Of a stretch of DNA of 64,000 nt, positions 42,680 to 52,840 are shown in pieces. The notes beneath the pieces are model-generated. The model searched no databases. It saw nothing but the letters and a program-made list of their open reading frames with translations, and was not told the DNA's origin. Made by a program: the position numbers and the translations under genes. Origin of the DNA: Arthrobacter cavernae (lineage in GTDB: Bacteria > Actinomycetota > Actinomycetes > Actinomycetales > Micrococcaceae); the NCBI RefSeq assembly GCF_017368795.1, contig NZ_JAFNLL010000031.1, positions 33,612-97,611 on the forward strand, written 5' to 3'. Each line of letters begins with the position of its first letter. Within the stretch, counting starts at the first letter, position 1.

Positions 42680-43621
42680 TCAGCTGATCGTGATGGAGAA
42701 GGTGCGCTCGGCGAACACCCCTCTGGAGTCTGTGACCCGCATGAGGAACGAATACGTACCCGCCGTGGAGGGCGTGCCGGTGATCCGGCCGGGGCTCGTG
42801 GTCAGGGCCAGGCCGGGAGGCAAGGCACCCGATTGCAGCGACCACGTGTAGTCGAGGACCCCACCGCTGGCGAACAGGTTCCCGCAGCAGTAGAACTGGC
42901 CAACGGCCCCCGGCGAGAGCACATCGCTCTGGTTGGTGATCACCAGCGGAAGGGGCGCCCCGATCCGGATCGAGAACGACTCCGTGTCCGTGGCACCGGT
43001 GAAGTCCTGAACCCGGATCGTAAACGCGAACAATCCCTCGGTCGTTGGCCGGCCCGTGATGCCGCCCGAGCCCACGCCTTGGGTGAACAGGGTGGTTCCT
43101 GGGGGGATCTGGCCGGCGACGACATTGAACTTGACCGGACTCTGCGAGGTCTGGCAGCCGGAGGTCCCGAAGTACCAAGTGTTCAGCGTCCCGACGTTGC
43201 CGTCCCCGAAGGCCTGCGGAACGATCGTGCAGGTGCTGGGGGGCGGCGGCGGGGGCGAGCCGACGGTGCACCCGGACAGGGTCGCGGTGACCGCCGTGGC
43301 CGAGCCGTCATTGACGTCGACGGTGCAGTCGGCGGGAGCGGTGAAGCCAGCCCGCTCTATCCTGAACCGGCCGCCCCCGTCGCTCGTGCCCATCGCCACG
43401 CCGTCGACGGTGATCGTCGCGTTCGGCGCTGAGGTGCCCTCGATACGCAGGTTCCCGCCACTGACTTCGGCACGCGAGACGCTGACCGCGGCATGCGCAA
43501 CGCCGGGGGCGAGCAGCATCAGCAGCATTGCCGCTGCAAGAACGAAAGCCGCCTGCAGGAGCCCCCGGGGCCCCGACAGTGACCGTGGACGTTGCCCGCC
43601 CCAATGCATGACCTTGTTCAT
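42680..43621 (-). CDS. Secreted Ig-like (He_PIG) domain protein
   Basis: 313 residues. Signal peptide: a basic start, a hydrophobic core LLQAAFVLAAAMLLMLLAPG and the cleavage-like VAHAA near residue 45. A first beta-sandwich of about 80 residues (VSVSRAEVSGGNLRIEGTSA...), a run of six prolines, then two putative Ig repeats: GQIPPGTTLFTQGVGSGGITGRPTTEGLFAFTIRV-like and GALPPGLALTTSPGRITGTPSTAGTYSFLMRV-like. No sortase or membrane anchor. Eight or more cysteines in the mature part. Function unknown, probably surface or matrix binding. Confidence 0.75.
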   Translation of the reverse strand: MNKVMHWGGQRPRSLSGPRGLLQAAFVLAAAMLLMLLAPGVAHAAVSVSRAEVSGGNLRIEGTSAPNATITVDGVAMGTSDGGGRFRIERAGFTAPADCTVDVNDGSATAVTATLSGCTVGSPPPPPPSTCTIVPQAFGDGNVGTLNTWYFGTSGCQTSQSPVKFNVVAGQIPPGTTLFTQGVGSGGITGRPTTEGLFAFTIRVQDFTGATDTESFSIRIGAPLPLVITNQSDVLSPGAVGQFYCCGNLFASGGVLDYTWSLQSGALPPGLALTTSPGRITGTPSTAGTYSFLMRVTDSRGVFAERTFSITIS

Positions 43622-43737
43622 TACGTTCTCCCGCCAGCCGTGCCGGTGCTGCCTTATGGCAGCCTCACCTAGATATACACGTGCAGGCCCGGAACCGTCT
43701 ACGGGTGCCGTTCCGGCGATTCCGGCGTTGCCGGGAG

Positions 43738-44949
43738 CTACACGCTCCGGATCGCCTCACCCAGGCGCTTCACGCCTTCGGTGAGCTGCTCTTCCTGGGC
43801 GTACGAGAAGGCGATGCGGAGCTGGTTGGTGCCGCCGCCGTCGGCGTGGAACGCGCTGCCGGGCACGAACACGACGCCGGCCTCGATGGCCGCTGCGAGG
43901 ACGCGTTCGGTGTCGATGCCCTCGGGCAGGGTGACCCAGGTGAAGAAGCCGCCGCTGGGCGTGGTCCAGAGGGTGCCTTCGGGCATGTGGGACGCGAGTG
44001 CGTCCAGGGTGGCCTGGCAGCGTGCGGCATAGACGGCGCTGTACGCGGCGATCTGGCCTCGCCAATCAAAGCCGGAAACATACTGTTCCACGACGAGCTG
44101 GCTCAGCACGGAGGGGCAGATGGTGGTGGCTTCGGAGGCGATCTGGAGGCGCCCGCGCACGTCCTGCGGGGCCACCACCCAGCCCACGCGTAGCCCGGGG
44201 GCGAAGATCTTGGAGAACGAGCCCAGGTAGAACACGTTGTCCGGGTCCAGGGTGTGCAGCGCGGGCTTGGCTTCGCCGTCGAAGGCCAGCAGCCCGTAGG
44301 GGTTGTCCTCGACGATCAGCACGCCTTCGGCCCGGCAGATGTCCACCACGCGCTGCCGCCGCTCCAGGGACAGGCTGATGCCGGAGGGGTTGTTGAAGTT
44401 GGGGATGGTGTAGAAGAACTTGATGGTCTTGCCGGCCGCCTTGAGCCCGGAAATGACTTCCTGCAGGCGGTCGGGATCCACGCCGTCGTTGTCCATGGCG
44501 ACGTGGGCCACCTCGGCCTGGAACCCTTCGAACACGCCCAGGGCGCCCACATAGGTGGGGCCTTCGGCAATGACCACGTCCCCCGGATCGCAGAACAGCT
44601 TGGTGACCAGCTCCAGTGCCATCTGGGAGCCTGCGGTGATCTGCACGTTTTCCGGGGCCGTCTTGATGCCTTCGAGCTCCATGACCTGGCAGATCAGGGC
44701 CTGCAGCTCCTCGGTTCCGGCGCCGGAGCCGTACTGCAGGGCCTCCAGCCCGCGGCGCGCAAGCACCTCGCCGGCCATGGTGGCGATCCGGTCCATCGGC
44801 AGCACGGGCAGGTACGGATTGCCGCCGGCAAGGGAGATCATGCCCGGCTGCATCGAGATATCGAAGACAGCGCGCACGGGCGAAGGCTGGAAACCGGCCG
44901 CGCGCTTGGCCATCCGGTCTACATGGGACAGCGCTGTGGTGGTGGTCAT
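43738..44949 (-). CDS. PLP-dependent aminotransferase, MocR/LysN-like class I
   Basis: 403 residues. Fold-type I aminotransferase: ISLAGGNPYLPVLP, ITAGSQMALELVTKLFCDPG, EDNPYGLLAF, and the PLP Lys in GSFSKIFAPGLRVGWV. This group (2-aminoadipate/aromatic/basic amino acid aminotransferases) accepts several amino acids. AAAGGA precedes ATG 44949; upstream in-frame sequence belongs to the M20 gene region. It may supply a 2-oxoacid for the ThDP decarboxylase encoded at 49852. Specificity is inferred only. Confidence 0.85.
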   Translation of the reverse strand: MTTTTALSHVDRMAKRAAGFQPSPVRAVFDISMQPGMISLAGGNPYLPVLPMDRIATMAGEVLARRGLEALQYGSGAGTEELQALICQVMELEGIKTAPENVQITAGSQMALELVTKLFCDPGDVVIAEGPTYVGALGVFEGFQAEVAHVAMDNDGVDPDRLQEVISGLKAAGKTIKFFYTIPNFNNPSGISLSLERRQRVVDICRAEGVLIVEDNPYGLLAFDGEAKPALHTLDPDNVFYLGSFSKIFAPGLRVGWVVAPQDVRGRLQIASEATTICPSVLSQLVVEQYVSGFDWRGQIAAYSAVYAARCQATLDALASHMPEGTLWTTPSGGFFTWVTLPEGIDTERVLAAAIEAGVVFVPGSAFHADGGGTNQLRIAFSYAQEEQLTEGVKRLGEAIRSV

Positions 44950-45025
44950 GGTGGTCCTTTGGTGGTTGGCTTTGGTGTTTGTCTTGGGGCGCGGCAATGC
45001 GCCCGGGTGGTGGTTGCTGGGCCGC

Positions 45026-46339
45026 TTACTGGGTGGAAAGGAAACGGTGCAGGATTCGGGTTCCGGCCTGGAGCGCCGTGACAGGGACGCGTTCGTCGAT
45101 GCCATGGAACATGCCGGCGAAGTCGAAGTTTTCGGGAAGCCGCAAGGGCGAGAAGCCGTAGCAGTTGATGCCCAGCCGCGAGAAGGCCTTGGCATCCGTG
45201 GCCCCGGACATGACGAATGGGACTCCCCGTCCGGCGGGGTCGACGGCGGTGATCGCCGCTTTCATGGCGTCCAGGAGGGCGCCACTGGCCGGTGCTTCGA
45301 GGGAGCGGCCCTCCTCCCAGGCCACCTCGATGCCCGGCCCCAGGAGCTCCATGAACTGTTCCTTGAACTCGTCATCGGTGCCGGGGGCGATGCGGCAGTC
45401 CACCGTGGCGGTGGCTGTGCCGGGGACCACGTTGGTCTTGTAGCCGGCGTGGAACTGGGTGGGGGCGGTGCTGGTGCGCAGTCCGGGGCGGAGCATCGCG
45501 GCGAGCGGCCCCAGGGAGTCGAGTTCGTCGTCGAGCCTGTTGATATCCAGGGGACGGCCCAGGGCTTCGCCCAGCTGCTCCACCAGGGCGGAGACCGACG
45601 GGCCCAGGACGAGGGGCCATTCGTGCGAGGAAATGCGGGCCAGGGCGGCCGAAAGCCGTGCAACGGCGTTGGCGTCGTTGGGCACGATCGAACCGTGGCC
45701 CGTGGTTCCCCGGGCCGTCAGCGTTGCCCAGGCGACGCCCTTTTCCGCGACGCCCAGAAGGTAGACCCGCAGGTCCTCACGCAGCTGCAGGGAAAAGCCG
45801 CCGATTTCCCCGATCGCCTCGGTGACACCGCGGAACAGTTCCGGATGTTCGTCCACCAGGAACCTGGCACCATACTCCCCAGCGATTTCCTCATCGGCCA
45901 CGAAGACAATGTCACGTTGGGGAACGAAGCCCTCCCGGCGCAGCTGGCGGACGGCGGCCACGGTCATGGCAACCATGTCCTTCATGTCCACCGCACCGCG
46001 CCCCCAGATGAAGCCGTCCCTGACCTCGCCGGAGAACGGGTCCACGGTCCAGTCCGCCAGGTCCGCGGGGACGACGTCGGTGTGCCCGTGGACCAGGAGG
46101 GCCGGGGCTTCCGGGTCGCTGCCTTCCATCCGGACCACAAGGTTGCCGCGGCCGGGGAGCTTTTCGTGCCACTGGCCTTCGAGGCCGGTTTCCGCGAGGA
46201 GCGACTGGATGTACGAGGCGCAGCGCGATTCACCGTCTCCGGTGGTGGCCGGATCGCCGGTGTTGGTGGAGTCGATCCGGATCAGTTGGCGGCAAAACTC
46301 CACGGCCTCTGCGGCCATGGCTTCATGCTGTTCCCCCAC
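45026..46339 (-). CDS. M20-family metallohydrolase (ArgE/DapE type)
   Basis: 437 residues. Metal site motifs LLVHGHTDVVPAD, WGRGAVDMKDM, and VFVADEEIAGEYG with the catalytic Glu pair; dimerisation domain 190-310. Members remove acyl groups from N-acyl amino acids or split dipeptides. GTG 46339 is chosen because AGGAAAGGA lies just upstream; an ATG 24 bases later (MAAEAVEF) is possible. It lies between the aminotransferase and a TetR gene on the same strand, likely one operon. Confidence 0.85.
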   Translation of the reverse strand: MGEQHEAMAAEAVEFCRQLIRIDSTNTGDPATTGDGESRCASYIQSLLAETGLEGQWHEKLPGRGNLVVRMEGSDPEAPALLVHGHTDVVPADLADWTVDPFSGEVRDGFIWGRGAVDMKDMVAMTVAAVRQLRREGFVPQRDIVFVADEEIAGEYGARFLVDEHPELFRGVTEAIGEIGGFSLQLREDLRVYLLGVAEKGVAWATLTARGTTGHGSIVPNDANAVARLSAALARISSHEWPLVLGPSVSALVEQLGEALGRPLDINRLDDELDSLGPLAAMLRPGLRTSTAPTQFHAGYKTNVVPGTATATVDCRIAPGTDDEFKEQFMELLGPGIEVAWEEGRSLEAPASGALLDAMKAAITAVDPAGRGVPFVMSGATDAKAFSRLGINCYGFSPLRLPENFDFAGMFHGIDERVPVTALQAGTRILHRFLSTQ

Positions 46340-46352
46340 GGGTGGTCCTTTC

Positions 46353-47033
46353 CTAGCTTGCGTCCACGAGTTTGGAGCGCTTCTTGAGAATGAATTCCTC
46401 GGCATCGATCCCGAACTCGCGGGCCGCAAAGCGGTGCAGGGTTTCGACCAGTTCGTCCGGGGTGAAGTTGTGGACCCCGTTCAGCGACTGGATGGCGAGC
46501 CCGTCGATGGTGGCCACCAGCAGCGTGGCCAGCTCGTTGACGTCGAGGGAGGGCTGGAGGAGTTTCTCTTCCGAGGCCTCTTCGAGGGCCCTGACGAACA
46601 GGCCGCGCCACGAACTCCACACGGACGCGACGCTTTCGCGGATTTCGGCGTTCTTGTGGGCCGCCGCGTAGATCTGCAGCCAGAAGCCCCAGGCTTCTTC
46701 GAAGGGGGTGTCGCCCTGGATGGAGAAGGTCAGCAGGTCGTGGAGCCGTTCGAGGGCGTTGTCGCCGCGCTCGTAGATGCGTTGCCACTCCCTCAGCGAC
46801 TCCTCGGTGCGGTATTCGACGGCGGCGCTGATAAGGCGCTCGCGGTGCCGGAAGTAGTGCTGGATCATCCCGACGCTGAAGCCCGAGGCCTCGGACAGCG
46901 TCCCAAAGGAACAGCCCTCGACGCCGTGGTGTGCGATCACCTGCGAGGCAAACTGCAGAATGCTCTGCCGGCGTTCGGCCATCGCTTCCGGGGTGACGCT
47001 TCGCGTGCGGCGGCCCGGGGTTGCCTCGCTCAT
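46353..47033 (-). CDS. TetR-family regulator
   Basis: 226 residues. TetR N-terminal HTH: AERRQSILQFASQVIAHHGV then FGTLSEASGFSVGMIQHYFRHRERLI. The C-terminal domain resembles BetI-type (TetR_C_6) ligand domains, with PFEEAWGFWLQIYAAAHKN. First gene of a three-gene operon with the M20 hydrolase and the aminotransferase, divergent from the ABC transporter operon. Probably controls both through sites in the 180-base gap. The stop lies 13 bases before the M20 start. Confidence 0.88.
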   Translation of the reverse strand: MSEATPGRRTRSVTPEAMAERRQSILQFASQVIAHHGVEGCSFGTLSEASGFSVGMIQHYFRHRERLISAAVEYRTEESLREWQRIYERGDNALERLHDLLTFSIQGDTPFEEAWGFWLQIYAAAHKNAEIRESVASVWSSWRGLFVRALEEASEEKLLQPSLDVNELATLLVATIDGLAIQSLNGVHNFTPDELVETLHRFAAREFGIDAEEFILKKRSKLVDAS

Positions 47034-47135
47034 GCCGTTGCTCCTTAGTTTGTCTGCCCGCGCTGGTCCAAATATGTCCAGGTGGCGCCTTGTGGGCGGT
47101 GTCTGTCATCTATCCATGATGTTGCCATGATCCCT

Positions 47136-47164
47136 TGACACGCACTGTTGCTCATCTCACAATA
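47136..47164 (+). promoter_or_regulatory. Promoter of the ABC/ThDP/ALDH/M20 operon
   Basis: TTGACA (47136-47141) and CACAAT (47159-47164) are 17 bases apart, upstream of the binding-protein gene. Confidence 0.55.
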
Positions 47165-47166
47165 AG

Positions 47167-47189
47167 TTGAACATATTGTTATTTCAACC
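47167..47189. promoter_or_regulatory. Putative TetR operator
   Basis: GTTGAA (47167-47172) and TTCAAC (47184-47189) form an inverted repeat with an 11-base AT-rich spacer, just downstream of the promoter, where a repressor would act. Confidence 0.5.
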
Positions 47190-47212
47190 CAATCCGAACT
47201 GGAGTTCCACAA

Positions 47213-48163
47213 ATGATGCTCAAAGGCGTGAAAAGGTCACTCGTGGCTGTGGCTGCCATCAGCTTCCTGGCGTTGACAACGGCTTGCACCAACTCCGAGG
47301 GCGCGCCCCCCACCGCATCAGGCAATGAAGCCAGCAGCGGCAAGAGCGGGCAGGAACTTGCACAGGCAGTGCAGCCGGATGCGAGGGTCCAGGAACTCGT
47401 CCCGGCCGCCATCAAGGGCAAGGGCTCGCTGACATTGGTCACCGACCCCACCTACGCCCCGATCGATTTCACCGACGAGCAGGGCAAGATCGTTGGGCTG
47501 GAGCCGGACATGGCCCTGGCCGTGGCCAAGAAGATGGGCCTCACCATCGCCATTGAGAAGGCCGACTTCAACGGCATTCTGGCGGGCATTGAGGCCCGCC
47601 GTTACGACGCCTCGTGGGCCGCCTTCTCCATCACGGAGGAACGCAAGGACAAGGTCAACATGGTCAGCTACATGCGGGGCGGGACCTCCGTCATGGTCCG
47701 CAAGGGCAACCCACTGGGCATCCAGTCCGAAATGGACCTTTGTGGCAAGACGGTGGCCGCCCAAACCGGCACCACCCAGGCCCTGAACGTGCTCCCGGCC
47801 TTCGAAAAGAAGTGCGCGGACGCGGGCAAGGACAAGCCCGTTTCCCTTCTGCTGCCCCAACAGGACAACGTCAACCAGTCAGTGGCGGCGGGCCGCGCCC
47901 AGGCCCTGGTGGCAGACAATGCCCTGACCGGCTACTACGCCCAGCTTCAGCCGGACGCCTTCACCTCCGTGGACTCCATCCTGGTGGAACCGTCCCTGTC
48001 CGGCGTGGTCAGCCCCAAGGACGACGGCGGCTTGTCGAAGGCCTTCCAGGCAGCCATCCAGTCCCTCATGGATGATGGGACCTACGCCAAGATCATGGAG
48101 GCCTGGAACCTGAAGTCCGGCATCCTCACCACGTCCGAGATCAACCCGATGGTGGGGTCATGA
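47213..48163 (+). CDS. Polar amino acid-type ABC substrate-binding lipoprotein
   Basis: 316 residues. Lipobox LTTAC with Cys 25, then a 50-residue polar linker and LTLVTDPTYAPIDFTDEQGKIVGLEPDMALAV-like start of the SBP_bac_3 fold. AAQTGTTQALNVLPAFEKKC is a further conserved block. Begins a six-gene operon of importer and enzymes. The stop overlaps the permease start (ATGA). Ligand not identifiable. Confidence 0.88.
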   Translation: MMLKGVKRSLVAVAAISFLALTTACTNSEGAPPTASGNEASSGKSGQELAQAVQPDARVQELVPAAIKGKGSLTLVTDPTYAPIDFTDEQGKIVGLEPDMALAVAKKMGLTIAIEKADFNGILAGIEARRYDASWAAFSITEERKDKVNMVSYMRGGTSVMVRKGNPLGIQSEMDLCGKTVAAQTGTTQALNVLPAFEKKCADAGKDKPVSLLLPQQDNVNQSVAAGRAQALVADNALTGYYAQLQPDAFTSVDSILVEPSLSGVVSPKDDGGLSKAFQAAIQSLMDDGTYAKIMEAWNLKSGILTTSEINPMVGS

Positions 48164-49056
48164 CGGTGTCCGAACAATCTGTTGTCGCCGAAAAGCGGCA
48201 TGATTTCGCGGATTTGGCGTCGCGGCCGGTGCTCAGGCGGAAGCGGCCCGGGCAGCTGATCGCCATGGTGGTGGTGGGACTGTTCGCAGTCATGGGCGGC
48301 TACGTGATCGTCACCAACCCGGGCTTCGGCTGGCCCACCGTGGCCAAGTACCTGTTCGATATCCGCATCCTCAACGGGCTGTTGACCACCATCGAGCTCA
48401 CCGTCATCGCCATGATCCTCGGCTTCGTGATCGGCCTGGTGATCGCGGTCATGAGGATGTCTGACAACTCCCTCCTCCGCGGCGTGGCCGGGGCCTACAT
48501 CTGGTTCTTCCGCGGCACTCCGCTGCTGGTCCAGATGCTCTTCTGGGGCTTTGCCGCCGTGCTGTTCCCCACGATCGGCATCGGCATCCCCGGCGGTCCC
48601 ATGCTGGTGGAGTGGAACACCAACGATGTGCTGCCGCTGTTCGTGGCCGGCATCCTGGGGCTGGGCCTGAACGAGGGCGCCTACATGGCGGAAATCGTGC
48701 GCGCGGGCCTCATGGGGGTCCCCGCCGGGCAGTCCGAGGCGTCCCATGCCATGGGCTTCAGCCGGATGGAAACCCTGCGCCACGTGGTCATCCCGCAGGC
48801 CATGAAGATCATCCTTCCGCCCGTGGGCAACGAGACGATCTCCATGCTCAAGACCACCTCGCTGGTGATCGTGATCGGCGTCGGGGACCTGCTGTACAAC
48901 ACCCAGCAGATCTACGCCCGGAACCTCCAGCAGATTCCGCTGCTGATCGTCGCAAGCCTCTGGTACATCCTGCTCACCACCATCCTCTCGCTCATCCAGG
49001 CCCGCATTGAGAAGCGGTACTCCCGCGGCAACGTGCTCCAGGCACGAAAGGCGTAA
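48160..49056 (+). CDS. Polar amino acid-type ABC permease
   Basis: 298 residues, longer than average because of a 55-residue N-terminal tail. HisM-type core: [39 protein letters not shown], and the EAA loop [23 protein letters not shown]. Single permease gene. The ATPase gene follows after five bases. Confidence 0.9.
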   Translation: MTVSEQSVVAEKRHDFADLASRPVLRRKRPGQLIAMVVVGLFAVMGGYVIVTNPGFGWPTVAKYLFDIRILNGLLTTIELTVIAMILGFVIGLVIAVMRMSDNSLLRGVAGAYIWFFRGTPLLVQMLFWGFAAVLFPTIGIGIPGGPMLVEWNTNDVLPLFVAGILGLGLNEGAYMAEIVRAGLMGVPAGQSEASHAMGFSRMETLRHVVIPQAMKIILPPVGNETISMLKTTSLVIVIGVGDLLYNTQQIYARNLQQIPLLIVASLWYILLTTILSLIQARIEKRYSRGNVLQARKA

Positions 49057-49061
49057 CGGCA

Positions 49062-49820
<759 letters not shown>

Positions 49821-49851
49821 GCCCCCCCAACAACCTTCAAAGGACTCAACC

Positions 49852-51447
49852 GTGACCAGCACCATCCCAACCAACAACGTCGGCCTCGCCGTCATGACCA
49901 CGCTGCGGAACTACGGGATCGACGCCGTCTTCGGGATCCCCGGCACCCACAACCTGGAGTTCTACCGGCACCTGAAGCCGCTCGGCATCCGCCCGGTCAC
50001 CACCCGCCACGAGCAGGGCGCCGGGTACGGCTCCGACGGCTGGAGCCAGCTCAAGGGGCTTCCCGGCGTCGTGATCACCACCTCCGGCCCGGGCCTCCTG
50101 AACGCGATGTCCGCCGCCGCCACCTCCTACTGCGAGTCCCGGCCCATGATCATCCTGTCCCCGGGCGCCCCGCGCGGCAGCGAATTCTCGGACATCGGGC
50201 TGCTGCATGAAACCAAGGACCCCACCGGTGCCGTCCGGGCCCTGATCGGGCGCAGCACCCGCGTCTCCAGCGGCAGCGAGGCCGTGGAACTGATCCACCA
50301 GGCGTTCGCGTCCTTCGCCCACGGACGTCCGCGCCCGGTCCACCTCGAAATCCCGCTGGACCTGCTCGAGTCCGCGTCCGACGTCGAGCCCTCCGCGCTG
50401 GAGGCCCGCCCGCTGGGCGCCCCGCAGAAGGCCGACGACGACGCCGTCGCAGCCGCCGCTGCCATGCTGCGGAACGCGTCCAATCCGGTGATCCTGGCCG
50501 GCGGCGGCTCGCTGGGAACCGGCGCTGCCCTGCTCGAACTCGCCGAGCTCCTGCAGGCGCCCGTGGTCACCACCATCAACGGCAAGGCAGCCATCCCGGA
50601 GGGACACCCGCTGTCCCTCGGCTCGGAGATCCGGCTGGCCGCCGCCCAGGACCTGTGCAACTCCTCCGACGCGCTGCTGGTGATCGGCAGCAAGCTGGGC
50701 GAGTCCGAAATGTGGGGCGGAAAGATCCTCCCGCAGGGCGGCTGCATCCGGATCGACATCGACGCCGCCCAGCTGCACGGCAACCTCAGCCCGGAACTGG
50801 AACTCCTGGGCAACGCCGCCGCCGTGGTCCCCCAGCTGCTCGCGGCACTCGCCGGGCACGTGCCGGCAGCGGCGCCGGATCTGGCCCCGCTGCGCGCCGA
50901 GCTGCAGGCCGAAGCCCGCTCCATGGCACCTGTGCTGGCACAAATCAACGAGATCCTCGCCGTCACGCTGCCCGCGGACACCGTCATCGCCGGGGATTCC
51001 TCGCAGGTCACCTACTTCGGCACCACGTCCTTCTTCCCCATGCAGCAGCCGCACCAGCTCCTGTACACGCCGGCCTACGCCACGCTGGGCTACGGGCTGC
51101 CGGCCGCGATCGGCGCCAAGGTGGCCGATCCGGACCGTCCCGTGGTGGGCCTGATCGGCGACGGCGCGCTCATGTTCGCCGTCCAGGAATTCATCACCGC
51201 CGTGGAACAGGGAGTGGACCTGCCCATCATCTGCATCAACAACGGCGGCTACGGCGAAATCCGGCAGAACATGGCGGACCGCGACCTGGCCCCCGTGGGC
51301 GTGAACCTGGTGCAGCCGGACTGGGTCCGCATGGCCGAGGGCTTCGGCCTCACGGCGTTCAACGTGGAGACCCTCGACGAGCTGGCCGGGATCGTCACCC
51401 AGGCGCTCGCCGTCAAGGGCCCCAGCCTCATCCACGTGAGCATCTGA
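49852..51447 (+). CDS. ThDP-dependent decarboxylase/acetolactate-synthase-like enzyme
   Basis: 531 residues. PYR domain with FGIPGTHNLEFYRHL and the catalytic Glu in TRHEQGAGYGSDGWSQ; middle Rossmann-like domain (NPVILAGGGSLGTGAALLEL); PP domain with the ThDP/Mg motif GDGALMFAVQEF ... NNGGYGEI. Family members decarboxylate 2-oxoacids or join two of them. AruI, the 2-ketoarginine decarboxylase of the arginine transaminase route, has similar motifs. Followed in operon by an aldehyde dehydrogenase, so 2-oxoacid to aldehyde to acid is the likely flow. GTG 49852 has AAAGGA upstream. Substrate unknown. Confidence 0.82.
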   Translation: MTSTIPTNNVGLAVMTTLRNYGIDAVFGIPGTHNLEFYRHLKPLGIRPVTTRHEQGAGYGSDGWSQLKGLPGVVITTSGPGLLNAMSAAATSYCESRPMIILSPGAPRGSEFSDIGLLHETKDPTGAVRALIGRSTRVSSGSEAVELIHQAFASFAHGRPRPVHLEIPLDLLESASDVEPSALEARPLGAPQKADDDAVAAAAAMLRNASNPVILAGGGSLGTGAALLELAELLQAPVVTTINGKAAIPEGHPLSLGSEIRLAAAQDLCNSSDALLVIGSKLGESEMWGGKILPQGGCIRIDIDAAQLHGNLSPELELLGNAAAVVPQLLAALAGHVPAAAPDLAPLRAELQAEARSMAPVLAQINEILAVTLPADTVIAGDSSQVTYFGTTSFFPMQQPHQLLYTPAYATLGYGLPAAIGAKVADPDRPVVGLIGDGALMFAVQEFITAVEQGVDLPIICINNGGYGEIRQNMADRDLAPVGVNLVQPDWVRMAEGFGLTAFNVETLDELAGIVTQALAVKGPSLIHVSI

Positions 51448-52823
51448 TGCCGGTCCTGGAGGCCGCGTTCCGGGTGCTCAACCCGGCCACGGGAGAGGTC
51501 CAGGCGGAGTACGCCGAGGCCACGGCCGCCGAGGTTGACGAGGCTGTCGTGGCGGCGCGCCGCGCCTTTGCCGGATGGGGCCCTGCCGCCGGCCCGACGA
51601 CGGCGGAACGGCGTGCCGCGGTGCTGCGGACCGCCGCCGGGCTGCTGCTCGAACGCAAGGAGCAGCTGGCCGGGCTCGCCACCGAGGAAATGGGCAAGCT
51701 GCTTTCCGAGGCCATCGCCGAGGTGGAGCTCTGTGCCGAGATCTTCGGGTACTACGCCGAGCACGGGCCGGGCTTCCTGGCCGACGAGCCGCTGGACCAT
51801 CCCGGGGCGGTGCTGCAGCGGCGGCCCCTGGGTGTGCTGCTGGGCATCATGCCGTGGAACTACCCGTACTACCAGATCGCCCGTTTCGCGGCGCCCAATC
51901 TGATGCTGGGCAACACCCTGCTCATCAAGCCGGCACCGGCCTGCCCGCGCTCGGCGCTGGCCCTAGAGGAACTGCTGCTCGATGCCGGCCTGCCGGCAGG
52001 AGCCTACCGGACCGTGCTGGCCGGGGTGGAACAGACGGCCGCTCTGGTGAGTGATCCGCGCATCCAGGGCGTTTCCCTCACCGGAAGCGAACGGGCCGGC
52101 GTTGCCGTCGGCGCGCTCGCGGGGGCCGGGCTGAAGAAGTCCGTGCTGGAACTGGGCGGCTCGGATGCCTTCATCGTGCTCGACACCGAGGACCTGGACG
52201 CCGTGATGGACCTGGCCGCGGCGGCGCGGATGGAGAACGCCGGACAGGCCTGCACTTCGCCCAAGCGCTTCGTCGTGGCCGCCGCGCTGTATGAGGACTT
52301 CGTCGCCGGGCTGGCGGCCAGGCTGGCCGACTACGTTCCGGGCGATCCCCTGGACCCGGCCACCAAACTGGCTCCGATGTCCTCGAACGGGGCGGCGCGG
52401 ACGCTGATCGCACAGGTGAATGCGGCCGTCGCCGCAGGGGCCACGCTGCACCGCGGCGGCACCCTGACCGGTACTGCCTTCGTAGCTCCGGCACTGCTGA
52501 CCGACGTGCGGCCCGGCACGCGCGCCTACCGCGAGGAACTGTTCGGCCCGGTGGCCGTTGTCTACCGGGCGGAGGATGAGGACGACGCCGTCCGGCTGGC
52601 CAATGATTCGCCGTACGGCCTGGGGGCCTCGGTCTTCACCGCCGACGCTGGCCGGGCAGACCGCATCGCCGAGCGGCTGGAAGTCGGCATGGTCAGCGTA
52701 AACCGGCTGGCGCCGTCGTCGGCTGCTTTGCCCTTTGGCGGGGTCAAGAACAGCGGCGTCGGGCGTGAACTGGGGCCGCTGGGCATGGACGAGTTCGTGA
52801 ACCGAAAACTTGTAGTTCGCTAA
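51447..52823 (+). CDS. NAD(P)-dependent aldehyde dehydrogenase, semialdehyde type
   Basis: 458 residues, the length of GabD1-like succinate-semialdehyde dehydrogenases. MPWNYPYYQIARFAAPNL, LELGGSDAFIVL with the catalytic Glu, and NAGQACTSPKRF with the catalytic Cys. It should oxidise the aldehyde made by the preceding decarboxylase. ATG 51447 overlaps the decarboxylase stop (TGATG). A longer in-frame reading upstream is only a shadow of that gene. Confidence 0.88.
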   Translation: MPVLEAAFRVLNPATGEVQAEYAEATAAEVDEAVVAARRAFAGWGPAAGPTTAERRAAVLRTAAGLLLERKEQLAGLATEEMGKLLSEAIAEVELCAEIFGYYAEHGPGFLADEPLDHPGAVLQRRPLGVLLGIMPWNYPYYQIARFAAPNLMLGNTLLIKPAPACPRSALALEELLLDAGLPAGAYRTVLAGVEQTAALVSDPRIQGVSLTGSERAGVAVGALAGAGLKKSVLELGGSDAFIVLDTEDLDAVMDLAAAARMENAGQACTSPKRFVVAAALYEDFVAGLAARLADYVPGDPLDPATKLAPMSSNGAARTLIAQVNAAVAAGATLHRGGTLTGTAFVAPALLTDVRPGTRAYREELFGPVAVVYRAEDEDDAVRLANDSPYGLGASVFTADAGRADRIAERLEVGMVSVNRLAPSSAALPFGGVKNSGVGRELGPLGMDEFVNRKLVVR

Positions 52824-52840
52824 ATTTTGGAGGGAATGCC

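Noticed and set aside
50655..51446. 264-codon N-terminal extension of the aldehyde dehydrogenase
   Set aside because: It lies out of frame inside the ThDP enzyme gene; ATG 51447 gives a normal full-length dehydrogenase.
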